Assembly: GCF_900544955.1 (NCBI RefSeq)
Contig: NZ_UQXD01000040.1
Span: forward strand, 1-21,069
DNA from: an uncultured Oscillibacter sp.
GTDB lineage: Bacteria > Bacillota > Clostridia > Oscillospirales > Oscillospiraceae
DNA length: 21,069 nucleotides
Reading direction: 5' to 3'
In this document: positions 1 to 13,212 of the stretch, one piece after another
Layout: every line of letters starts with the position of its first letter
How positions within the stretch are numbered: the first letter of the stretch is position 1
The notes under the pieces: model-generated
What the model was told of the DNA's origin: nothing
The model's database searches: none
The model's input: only the letters and a program-made list of their open reading frames with translations
Translations under genes and position numbers: made by a program

Positions 1-1142
1 TGCTGCTTGGGCGGACGGGGCTTGCCGCCCTGGGACTTCTTCTCCTCCGGCCCCCTGGCCTCCTGCCGGGGGGACTGCTCCTGCCGGGGAGGCTGGTCCC
101 CGGCGGGCTTGCCGCTGCGGCGGCGCCCGCCCCGGTGGCGGCGGCGGGGCTTGCCCCCCTCGCCGCTCTCCACGCCCATCTTCTCCCGGGTGGGGGCGTC
201 CTCCAGCTCCGGTGCGGTGTAGAAGGGCGTGCCGGTGATGACCGGGGCGAGGAACTCCTCCTCCGGCTTCTCCTCCACATACCGGGCGGGCCGCTCGGGA
301 ATCTCAATCCCCTCCCGGCTGCCCTTGCCGTTGCGCAGGATGCAGACCTCGCAGCCGTGGTAGCACTTCATGGGCTCCGAGGGGGCGGCGCTGTCCAGGC
401 TGACCTTCATGGTCTCCCGCAGCAGGTCCACGCTCTTCACGTTGCCCGGGCCGTCGGGGGTCTGGACAAAGGACTCGGGCTTGGGCATCCGCTTGGCGGC
501 GTCCTCATAGGCGTTTTGCTCGTATTTCAGGCAGCACATCAGCCGCCCGCAGGTGCCGGAGATCTTGGCGGGGTTCAGGCTCAGGTTCTGGGTCTTGGCC
601 ATTTTGATGGAGACGGGCAAAAATCCGTCCAAAAACTGGGAGCAGCAGAAGGGCCGCCCGCAGATACCCAGGCCGCCGATCATCTTGGCCTCGTCCCGGA
701 CGCCGATCTGCCGCAGCTCGATCCGGGCCCGGAACACGGACGCCAGGTCCCGCACCAGCTCCCGGAAGTCCACCCGCCCGTCGGCGGTGAAGTAGAAAAT
801 GATCTTGTTGCCGTCAAAGCTGGCGGAGACGTTCACCAGCTTCATATCCAGGCCGTGCTCCGCGATTTTCTTCTCGCAGGTGTCGAAGGCCTCGCTCTCC
901 CGCTTCTTGTTGTACTCCACGGTGCGGCGGTCGTTGTCTGTGGCCATGCGCAGCATGGCGCACAGGGGCTTGACGATGGCGGAGTCCTCCACGTCGTGGT
1001 TGGCCTCCGTGCAGGTGGCGAACTCCGGGCCCTGGGCGGTCTCCACGATCACCTGGTCCCCCATCTTCACCTGGACCCCCCTGGGGTCGAAATAATAATT
1101 TTTACATCCGCTCCGAAAGCGGACGCTGATGACTTCTGTCAA
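1..1142 (-). CDS. ricT: RicT/YaaT-like PSP1-domain protein, 3' end outside window
   Basis: RicT (YaaT) is a cytoplasmic PSP1-domain protein. In Bacillus subtilis it works with RicA and RicF to promote RNase Y-dependent mRNA maturation, and it affects competence, biofilm and sporulation. The frame is open to the left edge, with 380 codons visible. The PSP1 core carries the cysteine clusters ICGRPFCC (residues 160-167) and GTCGRLMCC (196-204), which are the likely Fe-S ligands. The start is TTG at 1142, chosen because GGAGGG sits about 6 bases upstream and the holB stop TGA overlaps it (TTGA), implying translational coupling. The holB-yaaT order matches B. subtilis. The family is usually about 275 residues. 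Here a tail of more than 100 residues follows, rich in Arg, Lys, Pro and Gly (for example PRRRHRGGRRR near 332-342), probably disordered and possibly RNA-binding (inference). Confidence 0.93.
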   Translation of the reverse strand, partial: MTEVISVRFRSGCKNYYFDPRGVQVKMGDQVIVETAQGPEFATCTEANHDVEDSAIVKPLCAMLRMATDNDRRTVEYNKKRESEAFDTCEKKIAEHGLDMKLVNVSASFDGNKIIFYFTADGRVDFRELVRDLASVFRARIELRQIGVRDEAKMIGGLGICGRPFCCSQFLDGFLPVSIKMAKTQNLSLNPAKISGTCGRLMCCLKYEQNAYEDAAKRMPKPESFVQTPDGPGNVKSVDLLRETMKVSLDSAAPSEPMKCYHGCEVCILRNGKGSREGIEIPERPARYVEEKPEEEFLAPVITGTPFYTAPELEDAPTREKMGVESGEGGKPRRRHRGGRRRSGKPAGDQPPRQEQSPRQEARGPEEKKSQGGKPRPPKQ

Positions 1143-1999
1143 AGGATACCCTCCAATTCCACCGCCAGGGCGCCCAGCACGTGGCCCGCGCCGACGTTGT
1201 AGGTGCACTCCCCGCGGTACTTCTGTAACAGTTCTATTGTGCGCATGATTTGCGTTTTTGTCAAGTTTTTCGCAAGAAATACCGCAATTTCCCGGTGCTT
1301 TTCCTCCGGCTGCTGTCCGTACAGCAGCAAAAGCGCCGCCGCGAAGGCAGCCCGGCTCCCCTCCAGCAGGGCGGCCAGCTCCTCCCGGGAGATGCGCTTT
1401 TTCTCCAGCCGCACCGCCAGCTCCGACACGGCGCCCCGCTTTTTCCGCCCCAGGCAGCGGCACAGCGCCTCCGCCGCCTCCGGCGCCGCCTCTTCGCCCG
1501 CCGCCGCCGGGCGGAGCTTCAGCTCCACACACCGGGACCGGAGAGTTTGCAGCACCACGGCGGCGTTCTCCGCGCAGAAGAGGAAGGCGGCGTAGGGCGG
1601 CCCCTCCTCCACGATTTTCAGCAGCACGTTTTGGTCCTGCTCCGTCAACAATGCGCAGTCCGGAAAGAGGTACACCTTCCGCCGCCCCTCGTTGGGCCGG
1701 ATGTAGGCGTCCGCCCGGATCTGGCGCACCACGTCCACGGCGATGTTCTTGTGGGCCTCGTCCCGGACGGTGACCACGTCGGGGTGGATGTCCGCCAGCA
1801 CCTTGCGGCAGCCGGGGCAGACGCCGCAGGGGCGCCGGTCCTCCCCGGTGCACTCCAGGGCGGCGGCGGCATACCGGGCGGCGGCCAGCCGGTCGCCGCT
1901 GCCGGTAAACAGCAGGGCGTGGGACAGCGTCCCCCGGGTGGCGGCCTCCCGGATGCGGGCGGCGGCGGGGTCGGTTTCGGGCAGGCCGAACAGGCTCAT
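1139..1999 (-). CDS. holB: DNA polymerase III subunit delta'
   Basis: This is the delta' subunit of the clamp-loader complex, which loads the beta sliding clamp during replication. The protein is 286 residues. It has the AAA+ fold of the family with a degenerate P-loop (TGSGDRLAA near 32-40), as expected for delta', which does not hydrolyse ATP. A four-cysteine zinc module lies at residues 50, 58, 61 and 64 (PCGVCPGC). The block LLKIVEEGP (127-134) and the SRC motif (155-157) are typical. An upstream extension of the frame is possible, but I chose ATG at 1999 because AAAGGAG lies 8 bases before it and the family N-terminus (SHALLFTG) then falls in the right place. It overlaps ricT at TTGA and is read from an extended -10 promoter about 60 bases upstream. 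Confidence 0.95.
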   Translation of the reverse strand: MSLFGLPETDPAAARIREAATRGTLSHALLFTGSGDRLAAARYAAAALECTGEDRRPCGVCPGCRKVLADIHPDVVTVRDEAHKNIAVDVVRQIRADAYIRPNEGRRKVYLFPDCALLTEQDQNVLLKIVEEGPPYAAFLFCAENAAVVLQTLRSRCVELKLRPAAAGEEAAPEAAEALCRCLGRKKRGAVSELAVRLEKKRISREELAALLEGSRAAFAAALLLLYGQQPEEKHREIAVFLAKNLTKTQIMRTIELLQKYRGECTYNVGAGHVLGALAVELEGIL

Positions 2000-2059
2000 G
2001 GCGGGTGCTCCTTTCCCTGAGGGATTGGGCGCCGGCCAAAGCGGCGCCGAGGATACTTC

Positions 2060-2068
2060 ATGATACCA
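2060..2068 (-). promoter_or_regulatory. Extended -10 promoter for holB-ricT
   Basis: The minus strand reads TGGTATCAT, a TGn extended -10 followed by TATCAT. No good -35 is present at 16-18 bases (T-rich only). It lies about 60 bases upstream of the holB ATG in an otherwise non-coding stretch shared with the divergent thiT promoter. The assignment rests on motif and position only. Confidence 0.5.
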
Positions 2069-2107
2069 CACCCCGTCCAAAAAGAAAAGCCGGAATCCGC
2101 GCCGCCC

Positions 2108-2136
2108 TTGACAAACGGCGGGGAATCCCCTACAAT
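2108..2136 (+). promoter_or_regulatory. Consensus promoter of the thiT transcript
   Basis: TTGACA (2108-2113) and TACAAT (2131-2136) are separated by exactly 17 bases, a near-perfect housekeeping sigma promoter. Transcription would start near 2143, about 20 bases before the TPP aptamer, so the riboswitch lies at the 5' end of the RNA. Confidence 0.88.
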
Positions 2137-2161
2137 CAAAGCCGACCGCAAGACAAGTGAA

Positions 2162-2259
2162 CACAGGGGCGCTGGAAGCTGTTCCGGCTGAGATGCAGAG
2201 GCGATGTTGCCGCCTCCGGTCCCTCGAACCTGATCCGGGTAATGCCGGCGTAGGAAGTG
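2162..2259 (+). promoter_or_regulatory. TPP riboswitch (THI element)
   Basis: The conserved blocks of the thiamine pyrophosphate aptamer are present in order: ACAGGGGCGC (2163-2172), GGCTGAGATG (from about 2187), and after a variable P3 stem, CCTGATCCGGGTAATGCC followed by GGCGTAGGAA (to about 2256). These are the pyrimidine-sensing and pyrophosphate-sensing helices. The closing P1 helix looks short. The aptamer precedes a thiamine transporter gene and is followed by an intrinsic terminator, so TPP binding should reduce thiT transcription. Confidence 0.96.
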
Positions 2260-2277
2260 AACGACCTTCGTTTCTCC

Positions 2278-2319
2278 GTACCGCAAGCCCGTTTGCTGGC
2301 CTGCGGTACTTTATTTTTT
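2278..2319 (+). terminator. Riboswitch expression-platform terminator
   Basis: GTACCGCA (2278-2285) pairs with TGCGGTAC (2302-2309), with an extra GCC/GGC pairing inside. A T-rich run (2310-2319) follows. It lies between the TPP aptamer and the thiT ribosome binding site, consistent with a TPP-induced transcription stop. Confidence 0.85.
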
Positions 2320-2333
2320 GGGAGGACAAACCG

Positions 2334-2894
2334 ATGACAAGCAAGACCCATCTCCGGGTCCGGATGCTGTGCGAGGGCGCCATCATGGTGGCCCTGGCCC
2401 AGATTCTGGCCTATCTCAAGCTGGCGGAGGCCCCCAACGGCGGCTCCATCACCCCCGCCATGTTCCCCATTCTGCTCTTTGCCGTCCGCTGGGGCCTGCG
2501 CCCCGGGCTGATGGCCGGCTTCACCTTCGGCCTGCTCCAGCTGATCTTCGACGGAGCCTATGCCTGGGGCTGGCAGTCCATGCTGCTGGACTATCTGGCG
2601 GCCTTCACCCCCCTGGGCCTGGCGGGGCTGTTCAAGGGAAAGAAGTGGGGCATTTTCGCCGGCACCGTGGTGGGCTGCGCCGGGCGGTTTTTGGTCCACT
2701 ACCTCAGCGGCGTCACCATCTACAAAATTCTGGTGCCCACCGCCTTCATGAACTGGACCTTCACCAGCCCCTCCTTTTACTCCATCGTCTACAACGGCGC
2801 CTACATGCTGCCCAACACCCTCATCGCCCTGCTGGTCTCGGCGCTTTTATACGTGCCGCTGAAAAAATACCTCCTGGGCCAGGACCTGCGATAA
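2334..2894 (+). CDS. thiT: Thiamine transporter ThiT (ECF substrate-binding component)
   Basis: ThiT is the membrane S-component that binds thiamine and partners with the shared EcfA/A'/T module, which is not in this window. The protein is 186 residues with about six hydrophobic segments. Family-like blocks include NGGSITPAMFPIL (35-47), RFLVHYLSGV (118-127) and YNGAYMLPN (153-161). ATG at 2334 is chosen because GGGAGG lies 8-9 bases upstream, just after the riboswitch terminator. The open frame extends further upstream through the aptamer, but that part is RNA leader. It is a single-gene transcript: a hairpin terminator follows 20 bases after the stop. The TPP riboswitch independently supports the function. 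Confidence 0.95.
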   Translation: MTSKTHLRVRMLCEGAIMVALAQILAYLKLAEAPNGGSITPAMFPILLFAVRWGLRPGLMAGFTFGLLQLIFDGAYAWGWQSMLLDYLAAFTPLGLAGLFKGKKWGIFAGTVVGCAGRFLVHYLSGVTIYKILVPTAFMNWTFTSPSFYSIVYNGAYMLPNTLIALLVSALLYVPLKKYLLGQDLR

Positions 2895-2914
2895 CCCCGA
2901 TTTTCCGCGAAATG

Positions 2915-2945
2915 GCGGCGCTATGGCACCATAGCGTCGCTTTTT
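2915..2945 (+). terminator. Intrinsic terminator of thiT
   Basis: GCGGCGCTATGG and CCATAGCGTCGC form a near-perfect hairpin around a CA centre, with one G-T wobble, followed by TTTTT. It starts 20 bases after the thiT stop. Confidence 0.88.
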
Positions 2946-2991
2946 GGCGGATTTGCCGGTTTTTCTCTCACTTTCTTATGTTATTTATGCA

Positions 2992-3020
2992 TTGTTTTCC
3001 AAAAAAGTTCCCATTATAAT
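2992..3020 (+). promoter_or_regulatory. Promoter of ppdK
   Basis: TTGTTT (2992-2997) and a perfect TATAAT (3015-3020) are separated by 17 bases in an A/T-rich island. Transcription should start near 3027, giving a leader of about 80 bases. No riboswitch or strong hairpin is obvious in that leader. Confidence 0.82.
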
Positions 3021-3106
3021 ATTATAGTCTTTCCAGACAATCGTTTTCCCAAGGGTTTTAATCGTTTATCTGCTGTTTGGCAGTGACAAAAGACGGAGGA
3101 ATGAAA

Positions 3107-5731
<2,625 letters not shown>

Positions 5732-5757
5732 CCCGCCCCCTGCATAACCGGTAAACA

Positions 5758-5806
5758 AGACGGTCCCCCCGCCCAAGTCGGGCAGGGGGACCGTCTGTTT
5801 TTGGTT
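5758..5806 (+). terminator. Intrinsic terminator of ppdK
   Basis: AGACGGTCCCCC pairs with GGGGGACCGTCT, with an inner GCCC/GGGC pairing, followed by GTTTTT and a second T run. It begins 27 bases after the ppdK stop. Confidence 0.92.
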
Positions 5807-5829
5807 TTTTGGCCCGTTTTCGTCCTCCT

Positions 5830-5859
5830 CTGGCATTCCCGGCCCATCTGTGGTAGGAT
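5830..5859 (+). promoter_or_regulatory. Possible promoter of the aspartate-dehydrogenase-like gene
   Basis: CTGGCA (5830-5835) and TAGGAT (5854-5859) are 18 bases apart. The -10 is preceded by TGTGG, giving an extended -10 like those of holB and cat. It lies about 65 bases before the start codon. The match is moderate. Confidence 0.45.
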
Positions 5860-5925
5860 GGAGAAAATCGGGGCGCGGCGGCCCTTAAGCGCCGGTCCCC
5901 ATCCAACAGGAAAGGAAGACCTCCC

Positions 5926-6726
5926 ATGAACGAACGGAAACGACTGGCCCTGGTGGGCGGCGGCCTGCTGGGCCGCATCATCGCAAAGGCCGCGGCGGAC
6001 GGCCTGCTGCCGGACTACGACCTGGTGGGCGTATACAGCCGCACCCCCGCCTCCGCAGCGGAGACCGCCGCCCTGGCGGGCTGCCGGGCCTGCGCCTCCC
6101 TGGAGGAGCTGCTGGACCTGGCCCCGGACTTTGTGGCGGAGGCCGCCAGCGTCCAGGCCCTCCGAGACCTGGCCCTGCCGGTGCTGTCCCGGGGCATCCA
6201 GCTGGTGGTGCTCTCTGCCGGGGCCTTCGCCGACGATGCCTTTTACGAGCAGGTCCGCGCCTGCGCCGCCGCTGGCGGCGGCCGGGTCCACGTGGCCAGC
6301 GGCGCCATTGGCGGGTTCGACGTGCTCCAGACCATCACCCTGATGGCCCAGGCCGCCGGCCAGGAGGAAACCGCCGCCGTCCACGCCCGCAAGCGGCCCG
6401 CCTCCCTCCAGAACTCCCCCCTGTACCACGAGGGGCTGCTGCAGGCGGAGACCGAGGCCTTCTCCGGCACCGCCCGGGAGGCCATCGACCTGCTGCCCAC
6501 CCAGGTGAACGTCACCGTGGCGGCGGCCCTGACCACCACCGGCCCCGCCCAGACCGCCGTCCGCATCACCACCATCCCCGGCTTCCAGGGGGACGACCAC
6601 CGCATCACCGCCGAGGCCTGCGGCGTGCGGGCGGAGCTGGACATCTACTCCGCCTCCAGCACCGTGGCGGGCTGGAGCGTGGTGGCCCTGCTGCGGAATC
6701 TGGCCGCGCCCATCTCCTTCCACTGA
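5926..6726 (+). CDS. nadX: Aspartate dehydrogenase-like oxidoreductase (NadX/DUF108 family)
   Basis: The family oxidises L-aspartate with NAD(P)+ to iminoaspartate, the substrate of quinolinate synthase in NAD biosynthesis, releasing ammonia if not channelled. The 266-residue protein has an N-terminal Rossmann motif (ALVGGGLLGR, 8-17), the family block SGAIGGFDVLQ (125-135), the C-terminal domain start QVNVTVAAAL (193-202), and His225 in DDHRI, aligned with the proposed catalytic histidine. Start ATG 5926 has AAAGGA about 9 bases upstream. No nadA or nadC is adjacent. The gene stands alone and converges on cat, so the physiological role (NAD synthesis or amino acid catabolism) is open. Confidence 0.82.
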   Translation: MNERKRLALVGGGLLGRIIAKAAADGLLPDYDLVGVYSRTPASAAETAALAGCRACASLEELLDLAPDFVAEAASVQALRDLALPVLSRGIQLVVLSAGAFADDAFYEQVRACAAAGGGRVHVASGAIGGFDVLQTITLMAQAAGQEETAAVHARKRPASLQNSPLYHEGLLQAETEAFSGTAREAIDLLPTQVNVTVAAALTTTGPAQTAVRITTIPGFQGDDHRITAEACGVRAELDIYSASSTVAGWSVVALLRNLAAPISFH

Positions 6727-6752
6727 TTTCCCCTTTTGCCGGGGAACGGCGA

Positions 6753-6794
6753 AGCCCCCTCCCTCCCGCCAAGGCGGGAGGGAGGGGGCTCTTT
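6753..6794. terminator. Bidirectional terminator between convergent genes
   Basis: An 18-base perfect G/C-rich inverted repeat (6753-6770 with 6773-6790) lies between the convergent nadX-like and cat genes. The T run is weak (CTTT) on the plus strand, but the stem is very stable and could end transcripts from both sides. Confidence 0.8.
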
Positions 6795-6817
6795 CCCTGT
6801 ACTGCGCGCCTCCGGCG

Positions 6818-7453
6818 TCAGGGGAGCGCCTGAATGAGCGCCTGCACCTCGCTGAAAAAGCGGCACAGGTGGAAGCCGTCCGCCACCGCGTGGTGCAGGT
6901 TCATCGTCAGCGGCAGTATCAGCCGGTCCCCCTCCGCCTCGTACTTCCCCCAGGTCACCACCGGCGCCAGGAAGGTCCCCTCGTCAAACACGTGGAGGTC
7001 AAAGTGGCGGTAGCGCACCCAGGGCAGGCAGGAGACGTCGAAACAGTTCGGCGGCGGGTCCGGGAGGATGCCGCGGAAGGCCTGGGCCCGCGCCTGGTCG
7101 GCCATGCATCGAGCGTGGAAGGTCTGCAAATCCCCGTCGTACGCCGTCACCAGCTTGGTGAACCGCCCGTCCTCCCGGTGAAAGTCGGTGTAGGAGGGGG
7201 AGACCTGCTCCCATCGGATGAGGTTCCCCTCGCCGTCCCAGCCGTAGCGGAACTCCTCGTGGGCATTGACCACCTTCGACACCGCCCACAGCATGGCGGG
7301 GTAGAACTTCAGGCCGCGCGCCGCCGCGTATGCCGCCAGGGGCGCCACGTCGATGTCCACCGTCAGGCTCATGACCACCCGCAGCTGCCGGATATAGTAC
7401 TGGAAGAGGCCGCCCCTCTCCCAGGTCTGCAAATCAACCGTTGTATACTTCAT
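6818..7453 (-). CDS. cat: Chloramphenicol O-acetyltransferase (CatA-type)
   Basis: CatA enzymes inactivate chloramphenicol by acetyl-CoA-dependent 3-O-acetylation in the cytoplasm. The 211-residue protein is of usual length and keeps the known active-site positions: Ser141 (VSCLPW, Ser148 of CAT-III), Thr167 (VVTWGKY, Thr174), and the HHAVADGFH block with His188 (His195) and Asp192 (Asp199). I chose ATG at 7453 because AAAGGA is 8 bases upstream; ATG at 7459 is only 2 bases from it. The C-rich codon use matches the neighbours, and no transposon or plasmid gene is nearby. It therefore looks like a resident chromosomal cat rather than a recent arrival. It has its own promoter and a structured leader. 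Actual resistance is not proven by sequence. Confidence 0.93.
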   Translation of the reverse strand: MKYTTVDLQTWERGGLFQYYIRQLRVVMSLTVDIDVAPLAAYAAARGLKFYPAMLWAVSKVVNAHEEFRYGWDGEGNLIRWEQVSPSYTDFHREDGRFTKLVTAYDGDLQTFHARCMADQARAQAFRGILPDPPPNCFDVSCLPWVRYRHFDLHVFDEGTFLAPVVTWGKYEAEGDRLILPLTMNLHHAVADGFHLCRFFSEVQALIQALP

Positions 7454-7485
7454 TTCCATCTTCCTTTACATGTTTTTTCCCGGGT

Positions 7486-7558
7486 CTCTCCATGCAAAGC
7501 AAGCCGGATTCCTCTCGTCTCTCCCCGCAAGCCATCCGGTCAGGCTCTGCATGGAGAG
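7486..7558 (-). repeat. Long inverted repeat in the cat leader
   Basis: Arms at 7486-7509 and 7534-7558 are imperfect inverted copies. The outer 11 bases (CTCTCCATGCA and its complement) and the inner CCGGAT match, with a few differences between them. The loop is 24 bases. On the cat transcript the stem lies 18-25 bases before the cat ribosome binding site, and its 5' arm overlaps the end of a 12-codon leader ORF. No T run follows, so it is not a simple terminator. It may be an attenuator, an mRNA-stability element or an operator. Confidence 0.7.
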
Positions 7559-7578
7559 GCGTCAATGCACCGCTTCAT
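7540..7578 (-). CDS. Candidate 12-residue leader peptide of cat
   Basis: ATG at 7578 encodes MKRCIDASPCRA and stops at TGA 7542-7540. A strong Shine-Dalgarno stretch (GGGGGGAG) ends 5 bases before the ATG, which is unusual for a chance ORF. Its last codons form part of the 5' arm of the leader inverted repeat. Gram-positive cat genes such as cat-86 and that of pC194 are induced by drug-stalled ribosomes on short leader peptides, so a similar role is plausible. Unlike those, the cat ribosome binding site here is not inside the 3' arm. A second overlapping frame (7552-7466, 28 codons, no ribosome binding site) ends at the cat Shine-Dalgarno. Confidence 0.45.
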   Translation of the reverse strand: MKRCIDASPCRA

Positions 7579-7620
7579 CCGTTCTCCCCCCTCTCCCCGC
7601 CCGGTCCGGGCGGCGCCTCC

Positions 7621-7649
7621 AGCATACCACAAGCGGGGTGCCGCGTCCA
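7621..7649 (-). promoter_or_regulatory. Promoter of cat
   Basis: On the minus strand TGGACG (7649-7644) and TATGCT (7626-7621) are 17 bases apart, with an extended -10 (TGGTATGCT). It places the start site near 7614 and gives a leader of about 160 bases containing the candidate leader peptide and the inverted repeat. Confidence 0.55.
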
Positions 7650-7656
7650 TCCCATG

Positions 7657-7697
7657 GAAAAACGCCCGAACGAAGGTTTTCCTCGTTCGGGCGTTTT
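7657..7697 (-). terminator. Intrinsic terminator of the FUSC-family gene
   Basis: AAAACGCCCGAACGA and its exact complement flank a short loop. On the minus strand the stem is followed by TTTTTCC. It begins about 25 bases after the stop at 7722. The plus strand also ends in TTTT, so it could act in both directions. It insulates cat from upstream transcription. Confidence 0.9.
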
Positions 7698-7721
7698 CCG
7701 CAGGGCGCCGGGGCGCACGCC

Positions 7722-8348
7722 TCAGGCCGGTCCCCCCTGGGGGGTCTGCTCCTCCCCGTCCCGGGCGGCCTGCTCCCGCTCCTTTTCCAGCCGGTGCTCC
7801 TCCAGCTCCTCCTCCATGTGGAGGTAGCAGGCCTCCACCCGGCGGAAGGTGAAGCCGCCGGGAAACAGGCTGTTGACGAACAGCGCCGCCACCACGCCGA
7901 TGCCGGTGTCGAAAATGCGGTTCAGGGCGTAGCTCACATAGCTGTCCACCGGGGTGTTGAACAGCAGGATGCACAGCACCACGCCGCCGGGCTGCACCCC
8001 GCCCACCCAGAAAATCTGGCACAGGAGAATCAGCAGCACCGTGCCCAAAAACACCAGGGGCACCAGCAGCAAGGACCGCCCGCCCTCCGGGTAGAAGATC
8101 AGGTACACCCGGAACAGGGCGATGCCCAGAAGGCCGCCGATGACGGTGCCGAAGAGGCGGTTTCCGCCGTGGAGCTTGGAGGTCTCCAAATCGCTGCCCA
8201 TACCGAAAATGGCGCCGATGCAGGCGAAGGCGGGGCTGCGGTCCAAAAAGAAGTACACCAGCGCGCAGAGGGCCGCCGCGATGGCGGTTTTGATGTTGCG
8301 CATTCCGATCTTCGGATAGGATCGCTGGGGCTGGTCCGGCGTGCTCAT
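7722..8348 (-). CDS. FUSC / aromatic acid exporter (ArAE, DUF939) family membrane protein
   Basis: The 208-residue protein opens with the family signature PKIGMRNIKTAIAAALC (12-28) and contains GGNRLFGTVIGGLLGI (61-76). About four hydrophobic segments follow each other (about 20-35, 65-85, 92-113, 120-160), then a charged helical, probably coiled, tail (MEEELEEHRLEKEREQ, 178-193). This is the short Gram-positive form of the FUSC/ArAE superfamily, whose larger members export aromatic acids; the substrate here is unknown. ATG at 8348 is chosen because GGGAGAG lies 9-11 bases upstream and the family motif follows. The frame extends further upstream, but a promoter (8405-8433) lies in that part. 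Confidence 0.8.
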   Translation of the reverse strand: MSTPDQPQRSYPKIGMRNIKTAIAAALCALVYFFLDRSPAFACIGAIFGMGSDLETSKLHGGNRLFGTVIGGLLGIALFRVYLIFYPEGGRSLLLVPLVFLGTVLLILLCQIFWVGGVQPGGVVLCILLFNTPVDSYVSYALNRIFDTGIGVVAALFVNSLFPGGFTFRRVEACYLHMEEELEEHRLEKEREQAARDGEEQTPQGGPA

Positions 8349-8404
8349 AGCTGCAATCTCTCCCACTTCATCAGGTTGTCCGGCCCGGGGCCGCATATGT
8401 GAAA

Positions 8405-8433
8405 ATGATAACACAAGAGGCCGCCTCTGAAAA
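8405..8433 (-). promoter_or_regulatory. Promoter of the FUSC-family gene
   Basis: On the minus strand TTTTCA (8433-8428) and TATCAT (8410-8405) are 17 bases apart, with a TGT extended -10 (TGTTATCAT). It sits in the 103-base gap after the DUF1275 gene, giving a leader of about 50 bases before the ATG at 8348. Confidence 0.6.
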
Positions 8434-8451
8434 GGTGCTGCCGCAAATTTT

Positions 8452-9111
8452 TTACTGGCCGCACATCCACAGGAAGGCGGCGGCCTGGAGTCCCGCCGCC
8501 GCCAGCACCGTCCACTGGCCCAGCCGGGGCAGCAGCACCCCGCCCAGGGCCGCCCCGGCCAAAAAGCAGGCGATGACGGCAAAGTAGCACCCGGCGGTCC
8601 CCAGGCTCTGTTGCTCCCCCACCGCGCCCCAGCGGTACAGCGCCTCCGTGCCGCTGCGGAGGTTGCCGGTGCACATGGTGGAGGCGAAGGCCCGGCCCCG
8701 GACTTTGCGGAAGGCCTCCACCTGCAGGGCGCAGACGAAGGAGACCGCCACGTTCACCGCCCCGTCCCAGGGGCCGAGAGGCACCCAGGCCACCGCCGCC
8801 ACCAGCGCAATCTCCATTCCCAGCACCGTATGGCGCCAGTGGAACCGGCCGCCGCCCCGCTGGCGGCGTTTCACCGCCTCCGCCACCCACACGCCGCAGG
8901 CGAAGGCGGCGATGGGGACGAGATAGCGCCAAACGGCCCCCCAGTCCCCCTCCGCCGCCCGGATGGCCAGCAGCACCATGTTCCCCGTCTGGGCGTTGGC
9001 GAAGACCCCGCCCCGGCAGAGGTAGGTGTAGGCGTCCAGCAGCCCGCCGCTGAGGGCCAGCAGCGCCGCCGCGCAGAGGGACTCCGAGCGCTGACAGCGC
9101 GATGGCTCCAT
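8452..9111 (-). CDS. DUF1275 / YoaK-family membrane protein
   Basis: The 219-residue integral membrane protein has the DUF1275 hallmark GGLLDAYTYL...GGVFANAQTGNMVLL (22-48) and the second conserved block STMCTGNLRSG (144-154). Six or so hydrophobic segments are visible. The family has no established biochemical function. ATG at 9111 is preceded by AGGAGG 8 bases upstream. A longer frame exists to 9171, but it would run through the hairpin at 9131-9161, so I reject it. The gene follows carB-dapF by 63 bases across a hairpin with a weak T run, so it may be read partly from the carA promoter. No clear promoter of its own was found. Confidence 0.85.
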   Translation of the reverse strand: MEPSRCQRSESLCAAALLALSGGLLDAYTYLCRGGVFANAQTGNMVLLAIRAAEGDWGAVWRYLVPIAAFACGVWVAEAVKRRQRGGGRFHWRHTVLGMEIALVAAVAWVPLGPWDGAVNVAVSFVCALQVEAFRKVRGRAFASTMCTGNLRSGTEALYRWGAVGEQQSLGTAGCYFAVIACFLAGAALGGVLLPRLGQWTVLAAAGLQAAAFLWMCGQ

Positions 9112-9127
9112 CGTCTCCGCCTCCTCT

Positions 9128-9161
9128 CGAAAGGCCGGTGCTCCCCCAAAGGGAGCACCGG
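9128..9161 (-). terminator. Terminator after carB-dapF
   Basis: A 13-base perfect inverted repeat (9131-9143 with 9149-9161, GGCCGGTGCTCCC and its complement) has a 5-base loop. On the minus strand only TTT follows, so read-through into the DUF1275 gene is likely. It starts 14 bases after the fused gene's stop. Confidence 0.75.
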
Positions 9162-9174
9162 CCCGTGTCAACGC

Positions 9175-13211
<4,037 letters not shown>

Positions 13212-13212
<1 letters not shown>

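Noticed and set aside
2157..2333. N-terminal extension of ThiT from GTG at 2157
   Set aside because: This stretch is the TPP aptamer and terminator. A strong ribosome binding site and ATG lie at 2320-2336.
2000..2386. N-terminal extension of HolB to 2386
   Set aside because: It would cross the TPP riboswitch on the other strand and the holB promoter. The family N-terminus begins at 1999 after a good ribosome binding site.
6818..7453. cat as a recently acquired mobile resistance gene
   Set aside because: Codon use and G/C content are like the neighbours, and no transposase, integrase or terminal repeats are visible. It looks resident.
7510..7533. Inverted repeat at 7486-7558 as insertion-sequence ends
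   Set aside because: Only 24 bases separate the arms, so no element is enclosed, and no target duplication or transposase is seen.
9164..9169. TTGACA on the minus strand as -35 of the DUF1275 gene
   Set aside because: The position 17 bases downstream falls in the G/C-rich terminator hairpin and has no -10-like sequence.
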